From: an uncultured Mycoplasma sp.
Lineage (GTDB): Bacteria; Bacillota_I; Bacilli_A; Mycoplasmatales; Metamycoplasmataceae
Reading direction: 5' to 3'
Assembly (NCBI GenBank): GCA_947040455.1
Contig: CAMRBN010000001.1
Span: forward strand, 1-64,000
DNA: 64,000 bases
Below are positions 48,275 through 59,517 of this stretch, in pieces; the first letter of the stretch is position 1, and the number at the start of each line of letters is the position of its first letter. Below the pieces are notes generated by a model. It ran no database searches and was not told the origin of the DNA. It saw only the letters and a list, made by a program, of their open reading frames with translations. Made by a program: the position numbers and the translations under genes.

Positions 48275-48791
48275 GTTTTTGATTATTTCAAGTATCTGCT
48301 CCAATTTCCAATGTTGTTTTTGGATCGATATTTCAGATATTACTTAAATCTTCTAATAATATTTCTAGATTCTTTTTACTTGGATAATCTAAATATTTTA
48401 TATGATCATCATTTCCTATTAATTGCAAACAAACTTCTTTAATATAAGAATAAATCATTCCATATATTTTTAAATAATTTTTAGATTCAATGTTTGAAGA
48501 TGGCTTATTATATTTTTTTATTATTAATAATTTATCAACATCAACAATTATTAATTTTGAAATATGATATTCAATAGTCTTTTTGAAACTTAGAAATCAT
48601 GAATTAAAATAAAGTTCTTCCGACCAAGCACTTACACATCATATTTGTTTAGATAGAGTTTCGCTTTGATCACTTTTTTTTATAAGATGCTTTTCATAAC
48701 AATATTTCGCTATTTCTGACAAATCAATAACTAAAATATTCTTATTATAATCTTTATATAACTTAGCATATATTTTGTTCTCTGACTCCAT
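48264..48791 (-). CDS. Hypothetical protein, convergent overlap with AbiH-like gene
   Basis: 176-codon reverse frame with TGA=W; MESENKIYAKLYKDYNKNILVIDLSEIAKYCYEKHLIKKSDQ... Confidence 0.6.
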
Positions 48792-48857
48792 CAATAACTT
48801 TCCTAAAATTCAATATCAAATGAATTATAACATCACACAAATTTAATAAATGTATAT

Positions 48858-50864
48858 TTATATTTTTTCTATTATATTTTGAAAATCTTTATACTCATCT
48901 TCATCATAATCTTTTATACAATGTTTTGAACATTTTTTAAAAGATTTTTCTTCACAATTTATATTTTCCTTTTTGTTACAATGTTTTGAACATTTTCCAC
49001 AATTTTGCATATAATCTTTAATTAATTTTATAACTCTTTTGAATTTTTCTTCTATTTCAATTAATTTTAAATCGCTATTAAATATTGTTTGATGTTGGTA
49101 ATTATTATTTATTAAAAAATATCATAAATTATAATTTGAATAATATTCCACTATAGATTTCTTTATTTTTTCAACTTCTATATTATTATTTAATAAACTA
49201 GGTTCTTTTATTAAATCATCTATATTTTCGTTAAAAAAATAATTGAATTTATAAAAAGAAATAAAGGAATCTATGAATGGTTTAACAACACACTCTTCTT
49301 CGAGTGTTTTCAATGATTTTATAATTTTATTATCAAAAAGTCATGTATTTTTAAAATATTCTTCATCAGATAAAAAAGAATTTTTAATATCTTTAATGTT
49401 ACTATTTTTTTTATACCTTTCCTCAAAATAAATAATTTTTTCAACCCCAACATTAAATAAGGACTTTAAGCATTCATCACATGAATATAAATTAGAATAA
49501 ACAATTGTGTTTTTGTGTATTTTAGCATTATTTTTAATAATTGATAAAATTGCATTGGTTTCTGCATGAACCATATATTCCTCTTTTTTTCCCTTATCAT
49601 GAAAATGACTTAATGTATTTGGGAATCCATTGTATCCAGTGGAATATAAAATATATTGCTTGAATTCCCCAAATATAATCTCCTTTACAAAAGAACATCC
49701 AACTTTAGATGAACCATCAAAACTTCTAAAACTAACAATGTAACTAATTGCCATAAATATTGTATTTACTCAAGTTTCAGAATTTATTGAATCTTTACAA
49801 TTTTTAACCTTATATTGAACTTCAGCAATAAAATTCGTGAATGTTAGTAGTTCCTGTCTTTGTATCTCATCATTTTTATAGTAATAACCAAAATCAATAA
49901 TTGATTTTAAAAAGTTATTTTTATTAGTGTTATTATTAATTAACATTTTTTTATATTTTATGCCCGATTCAAGCAACATCCCTATTACCTCTTTTGAGTT
50001 ATCATCATATGAAAAATCCTCATCCTTTGACTTTGTTTCACCTGAAACATCTCCTTTATTCAATGTTGTTTCACTATAATCAATTTCCAAGTAAATTATT
50101 TCATTGATTTCGGCTTGAATAGCAAAATATACATCCTTTGGAGTTAGCAGTGATGTGGTATAAATTGTAGCCCCTTTCGTACTAGCTTGAACATTCGCAG
50201 AATTATTAATAGCATTAACAACAGAGTTTATAATTGTGTATTTTTTTTCATAAGTTGTATTTTCTCCGCATTTTTTAGTTTTTAAATTGATAAGTTCTGT
50301 TAAATTTGAATTAATCGGAAGTGCGGTGTCATACCCACTTGATATTATTCTTTTATTCAAAACAATAATTGATGCATGCTTAGATAGTAAATCAACAACA
50401 TGCAAAAGAGCTTCTATCAATGGATTATCATCCTGAATTTCTAACTTGTTATAAAAATATTTATCCTCTTTAATAACCCTTCATACAAAAAGTTCTCTCA
50501 TTGTATCAACAGATCAATTCCTCTTTCAATTTCAAGATCTTGGCTCTCAAACTTTTGATTTTTCAGCTAACTTCTTCTCTTTTGATTTTTCAATTATAAA
50601 AAGAGTTTTATTAAATTCAATAAAATTTATTATTTTCTCTATTTTTGGCGATAATTTGTTATCACCAAACTCTTTTTGATCTTTAATATTTTCTTGTTTA
50701 TCTTTTTCAATTTTTATTTTTAATAAAATTTCATTAAAAATTTCTTCTATTTCTTTTCCTGAAGGTTGATTAATATATGTTAAAAATTTTAACATATATG
50801 TAATGGACATAAAATAATTATCTAAATTATCTAATCCATCTGAATTCTTTTTTTCTTTATTCAT
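48858..50864 (-). CDS. Tandem deaminase-fold protein: degenerate N-terminal + active-type C-terminal dCMP/cytidine deaminase domain
   Basis: Track ORFs 50547-50912, 49770-50420, 49341-49754, 49122-49313 are all in one frame, split by TGA=W. Domain 1: ASIIVLNKRIISSGYDTALP...STKGATIYTTSLLTPKDVYFAIQAEINEIIYLE (no HAE/PCxxC). Domain 2: YNGFPN...MVHAETNAILSII...VYSNLYSCDECLKSLFNVGVEKIIYFE. Confidence 0.8.
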
Positions 50865-51219
50865 AAAATATCCTTTAATTTTAATAACTTTTTTTAATAT
50901 ATGTGGTGTCAAAAAAACTTTTCTTCAAAGTCTTTCTCTGAAAATTTTAAAATTAAATAAAAGCATAGATATATTTTAAAAATAACACATAAACCAAAAC
51001 AATGATATTTAATCAATATTTTAATTAATAACATTTTACATTAAATTTATTCATTTAAAAAAATATTTAAATGTGTTAACTAATGATTTATACACTCCTT
51101 AGTAAAATACATCGCTTCAAACAAGTATTTTATTTAAATACGAAAAAATATAACCTACAAATGTTTAAAAAACTTAATCTTGAAAAGTTGTTAAGAGTAT
51201 GAATCACAGTATGAAAATA

Positions 51220-51357
51220 CATAATTAATATATTATTTTTAATATTAAAAAAGTAATATTTATTGGTAACAAATTCAATATTATTCATGGAATAAATATT
51301 ACATTTCATGATTTTGTTAACTATAAAACTATTAAAAATGGAATCAAACATAATATC
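51220..51357 (+). pseudogene. Decayed 5' copy of AbiH-like gene
   Basis: AAAAAAGTAATATTTATTGGTAACAAATTCAATATTATTCATGGAATAAATATTACATTTCATGATTTTGTTAACTATAAAAC vs 47473-47555. Confidence 0.8.
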
Positions 51358-51585
51358 AAGGATCTACATTGCTTAAGAAAGGTAAGTTATATGCAGCTAT
51401 TGAGAAATGTAAAAAAAATTGAAGATTGAACTAAATAATTTAATGTCCCAAAAATTGAAGTCAACATTATTTAAAAGAAAAGCAATAGTAGTTGATATGA
51501 TTAATTCTATATATATTCATCCTATTTATCCACAATATCTCAACATTACTAAAACATACTATAATTAAGCATTTGATTAATGAAT

Positions 51586-52515
51586 CTAAAAATTATTTAA
51601 TAAAATATTCATTTTTTCTCCAAGAGTTTTATAAAACAAAATTAATTTTTTTATGTCAATCTTTTCATAACATTCTTTTTTGAGGATTAATGCTAAAATT
51701 TCTGTATTATTATTGTTAAAAAAATCGGTTTGAAAGACATTTATTTTGTTCAAGGGAGTATTGAAATTATTTTCCTCATACATAGAAATTGTTTTAAAAT
51801 GTTTGTTTATAATTAGTAAGCTATCATTGTCTTGACATATCAACTCTTTATCAAAAATCATAAAAACATCATATACATGTCTAAACAAACGATTGATATC
51901 ATAATTTTCTATGATCTGTGATTCATCATTGATTACATTAACTTTAGTGATGAATTTTTTATGGAATACCAATAGTTTTTCTGCAACAATAAAATTGATA
52001 TCAACAACAGGAATATACGAACTAGGAGATTCTGTTTTTCTAGAATGTTTTTCTATTATGTTAAAAATTGGTTTTTTATTAATGTGTGTTTTTTCTAATG
52101 GTGTTTTCATAGCTTTGACATCTAGAATAAATTCAATATCTTTATATTGAAATTTACAATTGATAAATGATCTTTTCTCTAACCAAAACTTATCTCTTTT
52201 CATAATAACAATTAATTTTTTTTCTTCCATTTCATCAATTAACAAAGATATTTCTTGAATGATTTTTTTTCCTTGATCCAAACTCAAACCAAATATAGTT
52301 ATATCAATATCTTCAGAAAGTCTGTTTGTGGTTGTATAGCATTTAGACAAGGACGTTCCTCCACACAAAAAATAATTATCTTGTCAAGATTTATTATCAA
52401 AAATATTAACAATATATTCCATAATTTCAGAAAGATAAATATCTTTATATATAAGTTCTACGCTTAAAGAAGGAAATTTTAAAAGTAAATTAGATATTGC
52501 ATTTTTATTATGCAT
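51586..52515 (-). CDS. AbiEii/AbiGii-type nucleotidyltransferase toxin
   Basis: NYFLCGGTSLSKCYTTTNRLSEDIDITIFG; frame extends upstream through TGA=W to ATG 52515, overlapping the AbiEi-like gene. Confidence 0.87.
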
Positions 52516-53239
52516 TTAATTGCATTTCTTTATTCAATTTTTTCACAAAATCTGAAACACTTACAAAATTAAAGTCCTTTTTATTTTTCTTGCTATATTT
52601 TAATAAATTTTCGAATACTACATTTTTTTGTTCTTGAAGATTATTTAAATATGTTTTCAAAAAAGCATAAGAATTTTTAATGTATTCTTTTTTACTACTT
52701 TTTTTAATATTATAAAATTTAGCCAGTGAATAAAGGTCAACAAAATCATTTTCTTGATGCGGAATTTTGATTTTTTTATATTGGCGAAATTTCTTAAAGA
52801 AAATTTCCTTTTCTTCTAAAGTCAATGCTTCATTAATCAAGTACTCAGGCACAAAAATGTTTGTGGGCAAAATCACCGCTTCGGTATTAAGTAATTTATT
52901 TTCTGTAATAATATCTTTAATCAATAAATGCGAAAGTTCTTGCTCCAAGCTAATTTTAAAATCAATTATTTTATAAGAAAATGAATATAACCCTTTTTGT
53001 ATTCGTAATAATTCATGATTTAACACAAGTTTGGATAAAGCATTGTTTAAATGTTGATTAAAATATTTATCAGTTGTTATTTCTAATGATATCTTTTTAT
53101 CGTTAACACTCAATGCTTCAAAAAGATTTAAAACATTTTCTTTATTAAAGGGAAGATCATGAAAAATCTTTTTATGAGAAATGATTATGTCATAAACTAA
53201 TTGTTCTTTTTGTTTGTAAACTTCTATATTTGTAGACAT
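52508..53239 (-). CDS. AbiEi-type antitoxin
   Basis: Position directly upstream and overlapping AbiEii; HLNNALSKLVLNHELLRIQKGLYSFSYK wHTH-like N-term. Confidence 0.75.
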   Translation of the reverse strand: MSTNIEVYKQKEQLVYDIIISHKKIFHDLPFNKENVLNLFEALSVNDKKISLEITTDKYFNQHLNNALSKLVLNHELLRIQKGLYSFSYKIIDFKISLEQELSHLLIKDIITENKLLNTEAVILPTNIFVPEYLINEALTLEEKEIFFKKFRQYKKIKIPHQENDFVDLYSLAKFYNIKKSSKKEYIKNSYAFLKTYLNNLQEQKNVVFENLLKYSKKNKKDFNFVSVSDFVKKLNKEMQLNA

Positions 53240-53298
53240 TATTCCTCTTGTTGTATTTATTTATAAAAATAATTATATCATTTTCTTTAAAAATGTGG

Positions 53299-53339
53299 TA
53301 TATTAATATTGATAATAAATTATTATCAATATTAATATA
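53299..53339. promoter_or_regulatory. 41-bp palindrome upstream of AbiE-like operon (candidate operator)
   Basis: TATATTAATATTGATAATA-aat-TATTATCAATATTAATATA: perfect 19-bp arms, 60 nt upstream of start 53239. Confidence 0.75.
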
Positions 53340-53597
53340 TGCTCTAAAAAATATTAAGTTTGATAAAATTACTGTTATTATGTGTCATTTATTTTTAAAA
53401 ATAGTGTGAATTAATAATAAAGTTTTTAATTAAAAAAATGAAAACTAACTAACCAAACTTATTTAAAATTTATTATGATACATATTTTATTTACATTAGA
53501 TATGAATAAAATACTTTGAATTGAGTATTTCAAAGATTTAAATATAAAATAAAATGATAAATAATATCATTCTTAATATTATAATAAAGAGATAATT

Positions 53598-54158
53598 ATG
53601 AATGAAAAAGAATATAGAAAAATAGTAGATAATCCAAAAGTTTTTATATTATTACTTTTATTTTTTCTAGACAAAAATAAAATAGAAGGAATAACGAAAT
53701 TGCAAAAAATTTATTTTATTTTTTTAAAAGAATTCAGAAAAAAATCAGAAATAATTCAAGAAGAAAAATTTTATTCATATAATTTTGGACCTTATTCAAA
53801 AGAACTCCAAATAGCTTTAACTACTTTAATAGAATTTGGAAAAATAAACAAGAAAATGAAGAAAGAAAATGAAGAAAGAAAAAGTGATCATAAATTTATT
53901 GATCCAGATTTAATAGGACCATTTATAAAAGATGATTTTTATATAGATGAAAAGCAAAAGATAGACATTAAAAATATGATCTCAAATATAGAAAGTAAAT
54001 ATTCATTTTTCAAGCAAGATAAAGAAAATATGAAAATTTTTTTTAATGATTGAAACAAAAAAAAATTGGCGGAAATATTGAAATATGTATATACTAATTA
54101 TGAAGATTTTACAGGAAAATCTATTATAAAAGATGATGTGATGAAATATGAAAAATAA
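53598..54158 (+). CDS. Panacea/SocA-like (DUF4065-type) protein, tentative
   Basis: VFILLLLFFLDKNKIEGITKLQKIYFIFLKEF...EKFYSYNFGPYSKELQIALTTLIEFGKI; TGA=W. Confidence 0.5.
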
Positions 54159-54618
54159 AATTACTGAAATTCAACTTGTTAAAAAATTTACCAAAAATAT
54201 GAAAAAGAAAAATATTATTCATATTTTTAAAAGTGAAATAAAAATACTGCCCAATATAATAGATTATTCATATTTAGATATAAATGACAAAAACCTTATA
54301 GGAGTAGAATTTAAATTATATAATTGAAAAAAAGCAATAGAACAAGCTTTCTTAATAAATGATTACTTTAATCTTACATATATTTGTATTTTGAAACCAG
54401 CAAAAAATTCTACAATGATAAAAATTTTAGAAATGGCTATATTCAGAAATATAGGCATAATTACTTTTGACTTAAATAAAAATGAATTTATATTTGAAAC
54501 AATTCCTAAAAAAAATAATAGAATTATAAATATTAACGTTTCTAAAAATAGAACTTTACATCAAAAATTATATTATAGATATAATAGAGAAATGGAATTA
54601 GTTAAAAATGAAAGATAA
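54148..54618 (+). CDS. Putative PD-(D/E)xK nuclease-like protein
   Basis: IDYSYLDINDKNLIGVEFKLYNWKKAIEQAFLINDYFNLTYI (D...ExK then Q/A helix); overlaps both neighbours by 11 nt. Confidence 0.5.
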
Positions 54619-55960
54619 TTTTAAAAAAAACTTATTTTTAAAATTCGGATCTAACAAAGATTTAAAAATTTTATCAAACATATTAAGTAATTACTCTTTA
54701 TTTTTTAATGCAAAATCAATTAAAAATAAAGCCAAAACTTTGTCTTCATTTGCCAAACATGATTTTGTAGTTGATGTTAACTTGTATGAATTTCTTGGTT
54801 CAGAAAGTTATTTGGAAGATATAAGTAAAAGTAGCAAAGAAATTGTCAAAGAAATAATTAATTACGATATCTCAAAATCATTCTTAGAGAAATTAACATA
54901 TTTATTAAACAATTGTGAAGAAATATTCAACTCTGCCAAAAATTACCAAGAAAAAGCTATGATTTTAAATAAGGATGATGCTGATATTAATGAACTAATA
55001 GGTATGCCATCAAAATTTTTTCCTAAAAAAATAATAATCCCTTATTTCTATATTGCCAAAACTAAAAATAGTGTTTTTTTGGAAAACTTAGAACAAATAA
55101 TACAATTAAATATTTCCATGATTGACGAATCTTTAAAATGAAAAAATGATGATTTTATAGCTATAATTTGCCTAAACAAAAATATTATTAAAGATGCCGA
55201 AATGACAAAAAAAATTATTGATGCATATAGTAAATACAATAGTATTCAATTTATTTTTTGAATAGATAATTTTTCATTTAAAGATGATGATGCACAATTA
55301 TTTCTTTCTAATTTTTTAGATATAATTAATGGTGTTGGTAATAAAAACATATTAATGCACGGAGATTATTGTATGTCTCTTTTGAACAATAAAATGATTT
55401 CTTCCAACATAAGTAATGTAATAACTAATTTAGGATATGGAGAAAAAAGGCCTGTTTTTGGAAAGGGCAGAACTCCTGAACCTTATTTTTACTTACCCAC
55501 CTCGCATTCAAGAGTTAAATATGGACAATTAAGAAAGATATATCAAATTTATGATGTTTTGAATCCTTCGCAAGAAAAAATTATTATTAGCAAGTATAAG
55601 AAAAGTATATGTTCCTGCTTGCATTGTGAGAAAATGATTCCTAAAATAAACGAAATAAATATAAATGAATTCATTACATTAATGACTACAACAAAAAATG
55701 AAAGAAATCCAAAATCTAATGAAAGATATGAATTTTTTTCAAAATTAATTAATCTTCATTACATCAATACAAAGCAAAAGGAATTTGAAGATATTAGTCA
55801 ATTTGATAAAAATGATTATATTTCTAACTTAGAAAAATATTTAAAAGCCATAAGGCTTGAAAATTATATTTCAGATGAAATGATTAATAATGAAAACCAA
55901 CCATTAGAATATAAGAAAATAAACGGTTTTACTGAAATGATTAAGGAATTATTAAATTAA
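54608..55960 (+). CDS. Hypothetical protein with CxCxxC motif, possible TIM-barrel/transglycosylase-like fold
   Basis: 450-aa frame with TGA=W; ILMHGDYCMSLLNNKM...GRTPEPYFYLPTSHSRVKYGQL...SICSCLHCEK...KLINLHYINTKQKEF. Confidence 0.55.
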
Positions 55961-55963
55961 ATA

Positions 55964-57142
55964 ATGAGAAAAAATATTTTTTTATTAGGAGCTGGTTTTT
56001 CAAAAATGGCCTTTGACAAACCTTTGCAAGAAAGTTTGATTAACGACACCTTAACTACTTTCTTGTATTGATTAAACAATATTAGCGAAGAAAATATCAA
56101 AAAAATATTTTTAGGAATTCCTTTCGTCTTTTTTATGACAAAATATTGAAAATTAAATGATGAAGAAGAAGAATTTTTTGATTTTTATGAAGAATTAAAA
56201 TTATCAATTGAAGAAGAAATTGATTCTACAAATATTTCTGTTGAAACAAAAAAAAATATTAAAATAAATGATTATTTTAATTTAATGGATAATTATACCG
56301 AAGATTGTATTGATAAAATAAATTATGACGTTGATCATTACAAAGATATATTGATTGAAAAAATAGATAAAATAATTAAAATGAATAACAACATCGAAGT
56401 AATTAGTACAAAGATAATGATGGATAAAAGTAAAGATAATGATAATTTTTTTACAAAAAATTTAAATATAATAACAGAAAAATCTTTTATTTTTTTAATA
56501 AAAGAATTATTTAAAAGTAAAGATAACATAATTAACAAGAAATCAAAGATAAAATTGATGAATAACCTTAAAGATAACATAATTATTGATTTTAATTGAG
56601 ATGCTTCTCTTTTGGAATTAATTAAGAAGGAATTACCGAATGATTTAATTGTTATTAATGAAAAAACAATGATAAATAATATATTTCAAAATTTAAATAA
56701 TTCAACAAAAAGTAATGATGGACAAAAAACAATAATTATAAATCCACATCAAACAATATATGAAAATCCAATTTTGCCATCTTATAATAAAAATTATTTT
56801 AATTTTACGGATTTATTTATAGATAAAATTTTGAGAGAAATTAAAGAAAATTTCCAAATTAAAAATATTTATTTTATTGGTTATAATTTTAATGACTCTG
56901 ACTCATTTATAATGCATAGAATTTTCGATAACATGAATGGAGAAAAATTTTTCTTTTTTACATATATTAAAAAAGAACTAGAAGAAAAATCAATAAAAAT
57001 GAAATGCAAAGAAGTAACATGCAAAAATATTAAGAAATACTTCAATGCAAAAGAAGGTACAAATAACAAATATAATATAATTCATTTTGATGGAAAAATG
57101 GAAAGTTTTTTAAAAAAATTAATACAAATTGATGAAATATAA
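55964..57142 (+). CDS. SIR2-like domain protein
   Basis: MRKNIFLLGAGFSKMAFDKPLQESL; NIIIDFNWDASLLELI; IKNIYFIGYNFNDSDSFIMHRIF; TGA=W. Confidence 0.65.
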
Positions 57143-58044
57143 TAAATATCAAAAACTAATAATTGAGAATATCTAAAAATAACTTTCCAAATTAAATATT
57201 TAACAATAATTATGTTAACTATAAAAATTTAATTAGACATATAAATAACAAAATTACTTTAAGATTCACTCAATGAACTACAAAATATTATTTTCAAAAA
57301 AAAGAGTAGTTTAAGTATTCAATGTTATATTTTTATTTAAATGAATTAACAATATCAACAGATGAAAATATTAAATTAAATACTGTATTTAATTTTACTG
57401 AAGAATAACTTTATCAAATAAAATTAATTAAAACATCTTTACTAGATAATCTTAAGTCAATTGATATGTCTGAATTAAAAATATTTATCAATTTTTTATT
57501 ATATTCTAACAAATTTTCCAAATCATAGTTAAAGATAATGATTTACAAGAAATATTTATTTTAAAAGAAAAAACAAAATATCACTGATTTGAAAGTATCT
57601 AATCCTATCGCTATTAAAATTATCAAAAGACATATTTTAATAATTAACCCTTAGTATTTATTGACATTATTTCAAAGAACAGAAATCTCTATTTAAGCAT
57701 TAGTGCAGCAAACAATGATTGCATTATATTTTATTTAAATAAATACTAATCAAACACATAAAGTGTAATAGATAAAGAAATTGATGAAACTTAAGGTCAA
57801 ATAAAATTGCTAATTCTATGAATAAAGTGAAAATATTTGCCATCAACAAAACCGAAAAATTGAAAGTCTTATTTTTAATTTTAGAAAAAAATATCAAAAT
57901 CAAGATTTCAAAAAAGTTTTTGTCAAATTTTAAATAGATATGGTTACTAGCATTATTCATTTTGTAGTTGATTTTTTTCCAGCCTTAAGAATAATTTAAA
58001 ACATTCCTTAATGGGGCAAAATGAGTACACATATAGTTCTACAA

Positions 58045-58077
58045 AACAATCATTTTATAATTTCTAAAATGATTGTT
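58045..58077. repeat. Perfect 13-bp stem-loop
   Basis: AACAATCATTTTA - 7 nt - TAAAATGATTGTT; no clear T-tract. Confidence 0.6.
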
Positions 58078-58212
58078 GCTCCTGTTAAATAATCACAACA
58101 AACTATTATATTAAAATTTGTAATTATCATAAATATCAAAAATTTCTGAATTTGTAATATAATTTTATAGAATAATATTATTTGAATATAATTTTTTAAC
58201 AAGGCGGTCAAA

Positions 58213-58845
58213 ATGATTTATGATGAAGAAATAAAAGAAAATGAAAAAGGACATAGTCCAAGAGTAAGTAATCAAACCATTAATGCGACTAAAAATAATA
58301 CTTGATTGATTGTTTTGCTTTCCATCATAACTCTAGGTCTGTTTGGAATATATTTCATTGTTGCTAAAAATGAACTTAACACACAACAAATTAAAGTTAA
58401 TGAATGTGCTTCAAGTATTGATGTGCAACTAACCAAAAGAAGAGATACATTAATCAAATTACTTGACTCAACAAAAGCTATGTGTAATTATGAAACTTCA
58501 TTACTAAAAGATATTACTAAATTAAGATCTTGAAAAATAGATGAACAAAGTAGAGATCAAGTTGAGAAAAAAACAGATTCAGCACTTTCTCGTTTGATTG
58601 CTGTTTCAGAAAACTACCCTGATATCAAAGCTTCAGAATCATTTCAAAAGTTAATGAATGTTGCTGACTATTCAGAAAGAGAAATCGCTGCTGCTCGAAG
58701 AACTTATAACAGCGCTGTTGCAAGATTTAATAGTAGTTTAGTTTCTTGACCATCAAGTTATATTGCTGCTAAAAATAATATGCACACTATTAAAATGTTC
58801 GAAGCTTCAAAAGAACAAAAAGAAGATGTTAATTTAGCTTTTTAA
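58213..58845 (+). CDS. lemA: LemA family protein
   Basis: TM helix, NECASSIDVQLTKRRDTLIKLLDS...YSEREIAAARRTYNSAVARFNSSLVSWPSSYIA. Confidence 0.92.
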
Positions 58846-59177
58846 TATGGACACCATTAAAAGTTTGGATAAGTGTTTTATTCAAACTTGAATCCTCTTT
58901 TTATGTATGAAACTTTAATTAATTAACAATACCTTTAAAATTTTTGCCAAAATAGATAATTAATTATGTCAATGTTTCCATATCTATTTTTCAATTTGAA
59001 GAAACTGAAAAAATTAGCATTTAAATATAAATGAGATGAGATGATAATTGATAGATAATTAATTTTAAAAAGTAAAATATTATGTGATTTTGATATAATT
59101 ATTTTGTTAAAGAAATCAAAACACAATTAAAAGATCAATGATCTTCTAATTGAAACACAAGAAAAGGAAACATCAAA

Positions 59178-59441
59178 ATGACATCATTTACAGCTAAAAT
59201 TATAGATCCAGTAGGTCTACATGCAAGACCTGCTTCGATAACAGTAACGGTTGCATCTAAATTTACATCAGATATTAAAATACATGCAAATGGAAAATCA
59301 GGGAACTTAAAATCAATTATGAATATTATGGCTCTTGGTGTTAAAGGCGGAGAAGAAATTACTATCGAAGCTACCGGAACAGATGAAGCAGAAGCAATTC
59401 AAACAATTCAAGAAGAAATGAAAAAAAATAACCTAATCTAA
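59178..59441 (+). CDS. ptsH: Phosphocarrier protein HPr
   Basis: DPVGLHARPAS active-site His; KSGNLKSIMNIMALGVKGGEEI. Confidence 0.97.
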   Translation: MTSFTAKIIDPVGLHARPASITVTVASKFTSDIKIHANGKSGNLKSIMNIMALGVKGGEEITIEATGTDEAEAIQTIQEEMKKNNLI

Positions 59442-59456
59442 AAGGTTATTTTTTTT
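59421..59456 (+). terminator. Rho-independent terminator overlapping ptsH stop
   Basis: AAAAAATAACCT-aatctaa-AGGTTATTTTTTTT. Confidence 0.8.
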
Positions 59457-59517
59457 AATCGTAATCATTTAATAAACAACTATATTCATTAATAAATATT
59501 TAAATTTGAAGAAAGTG

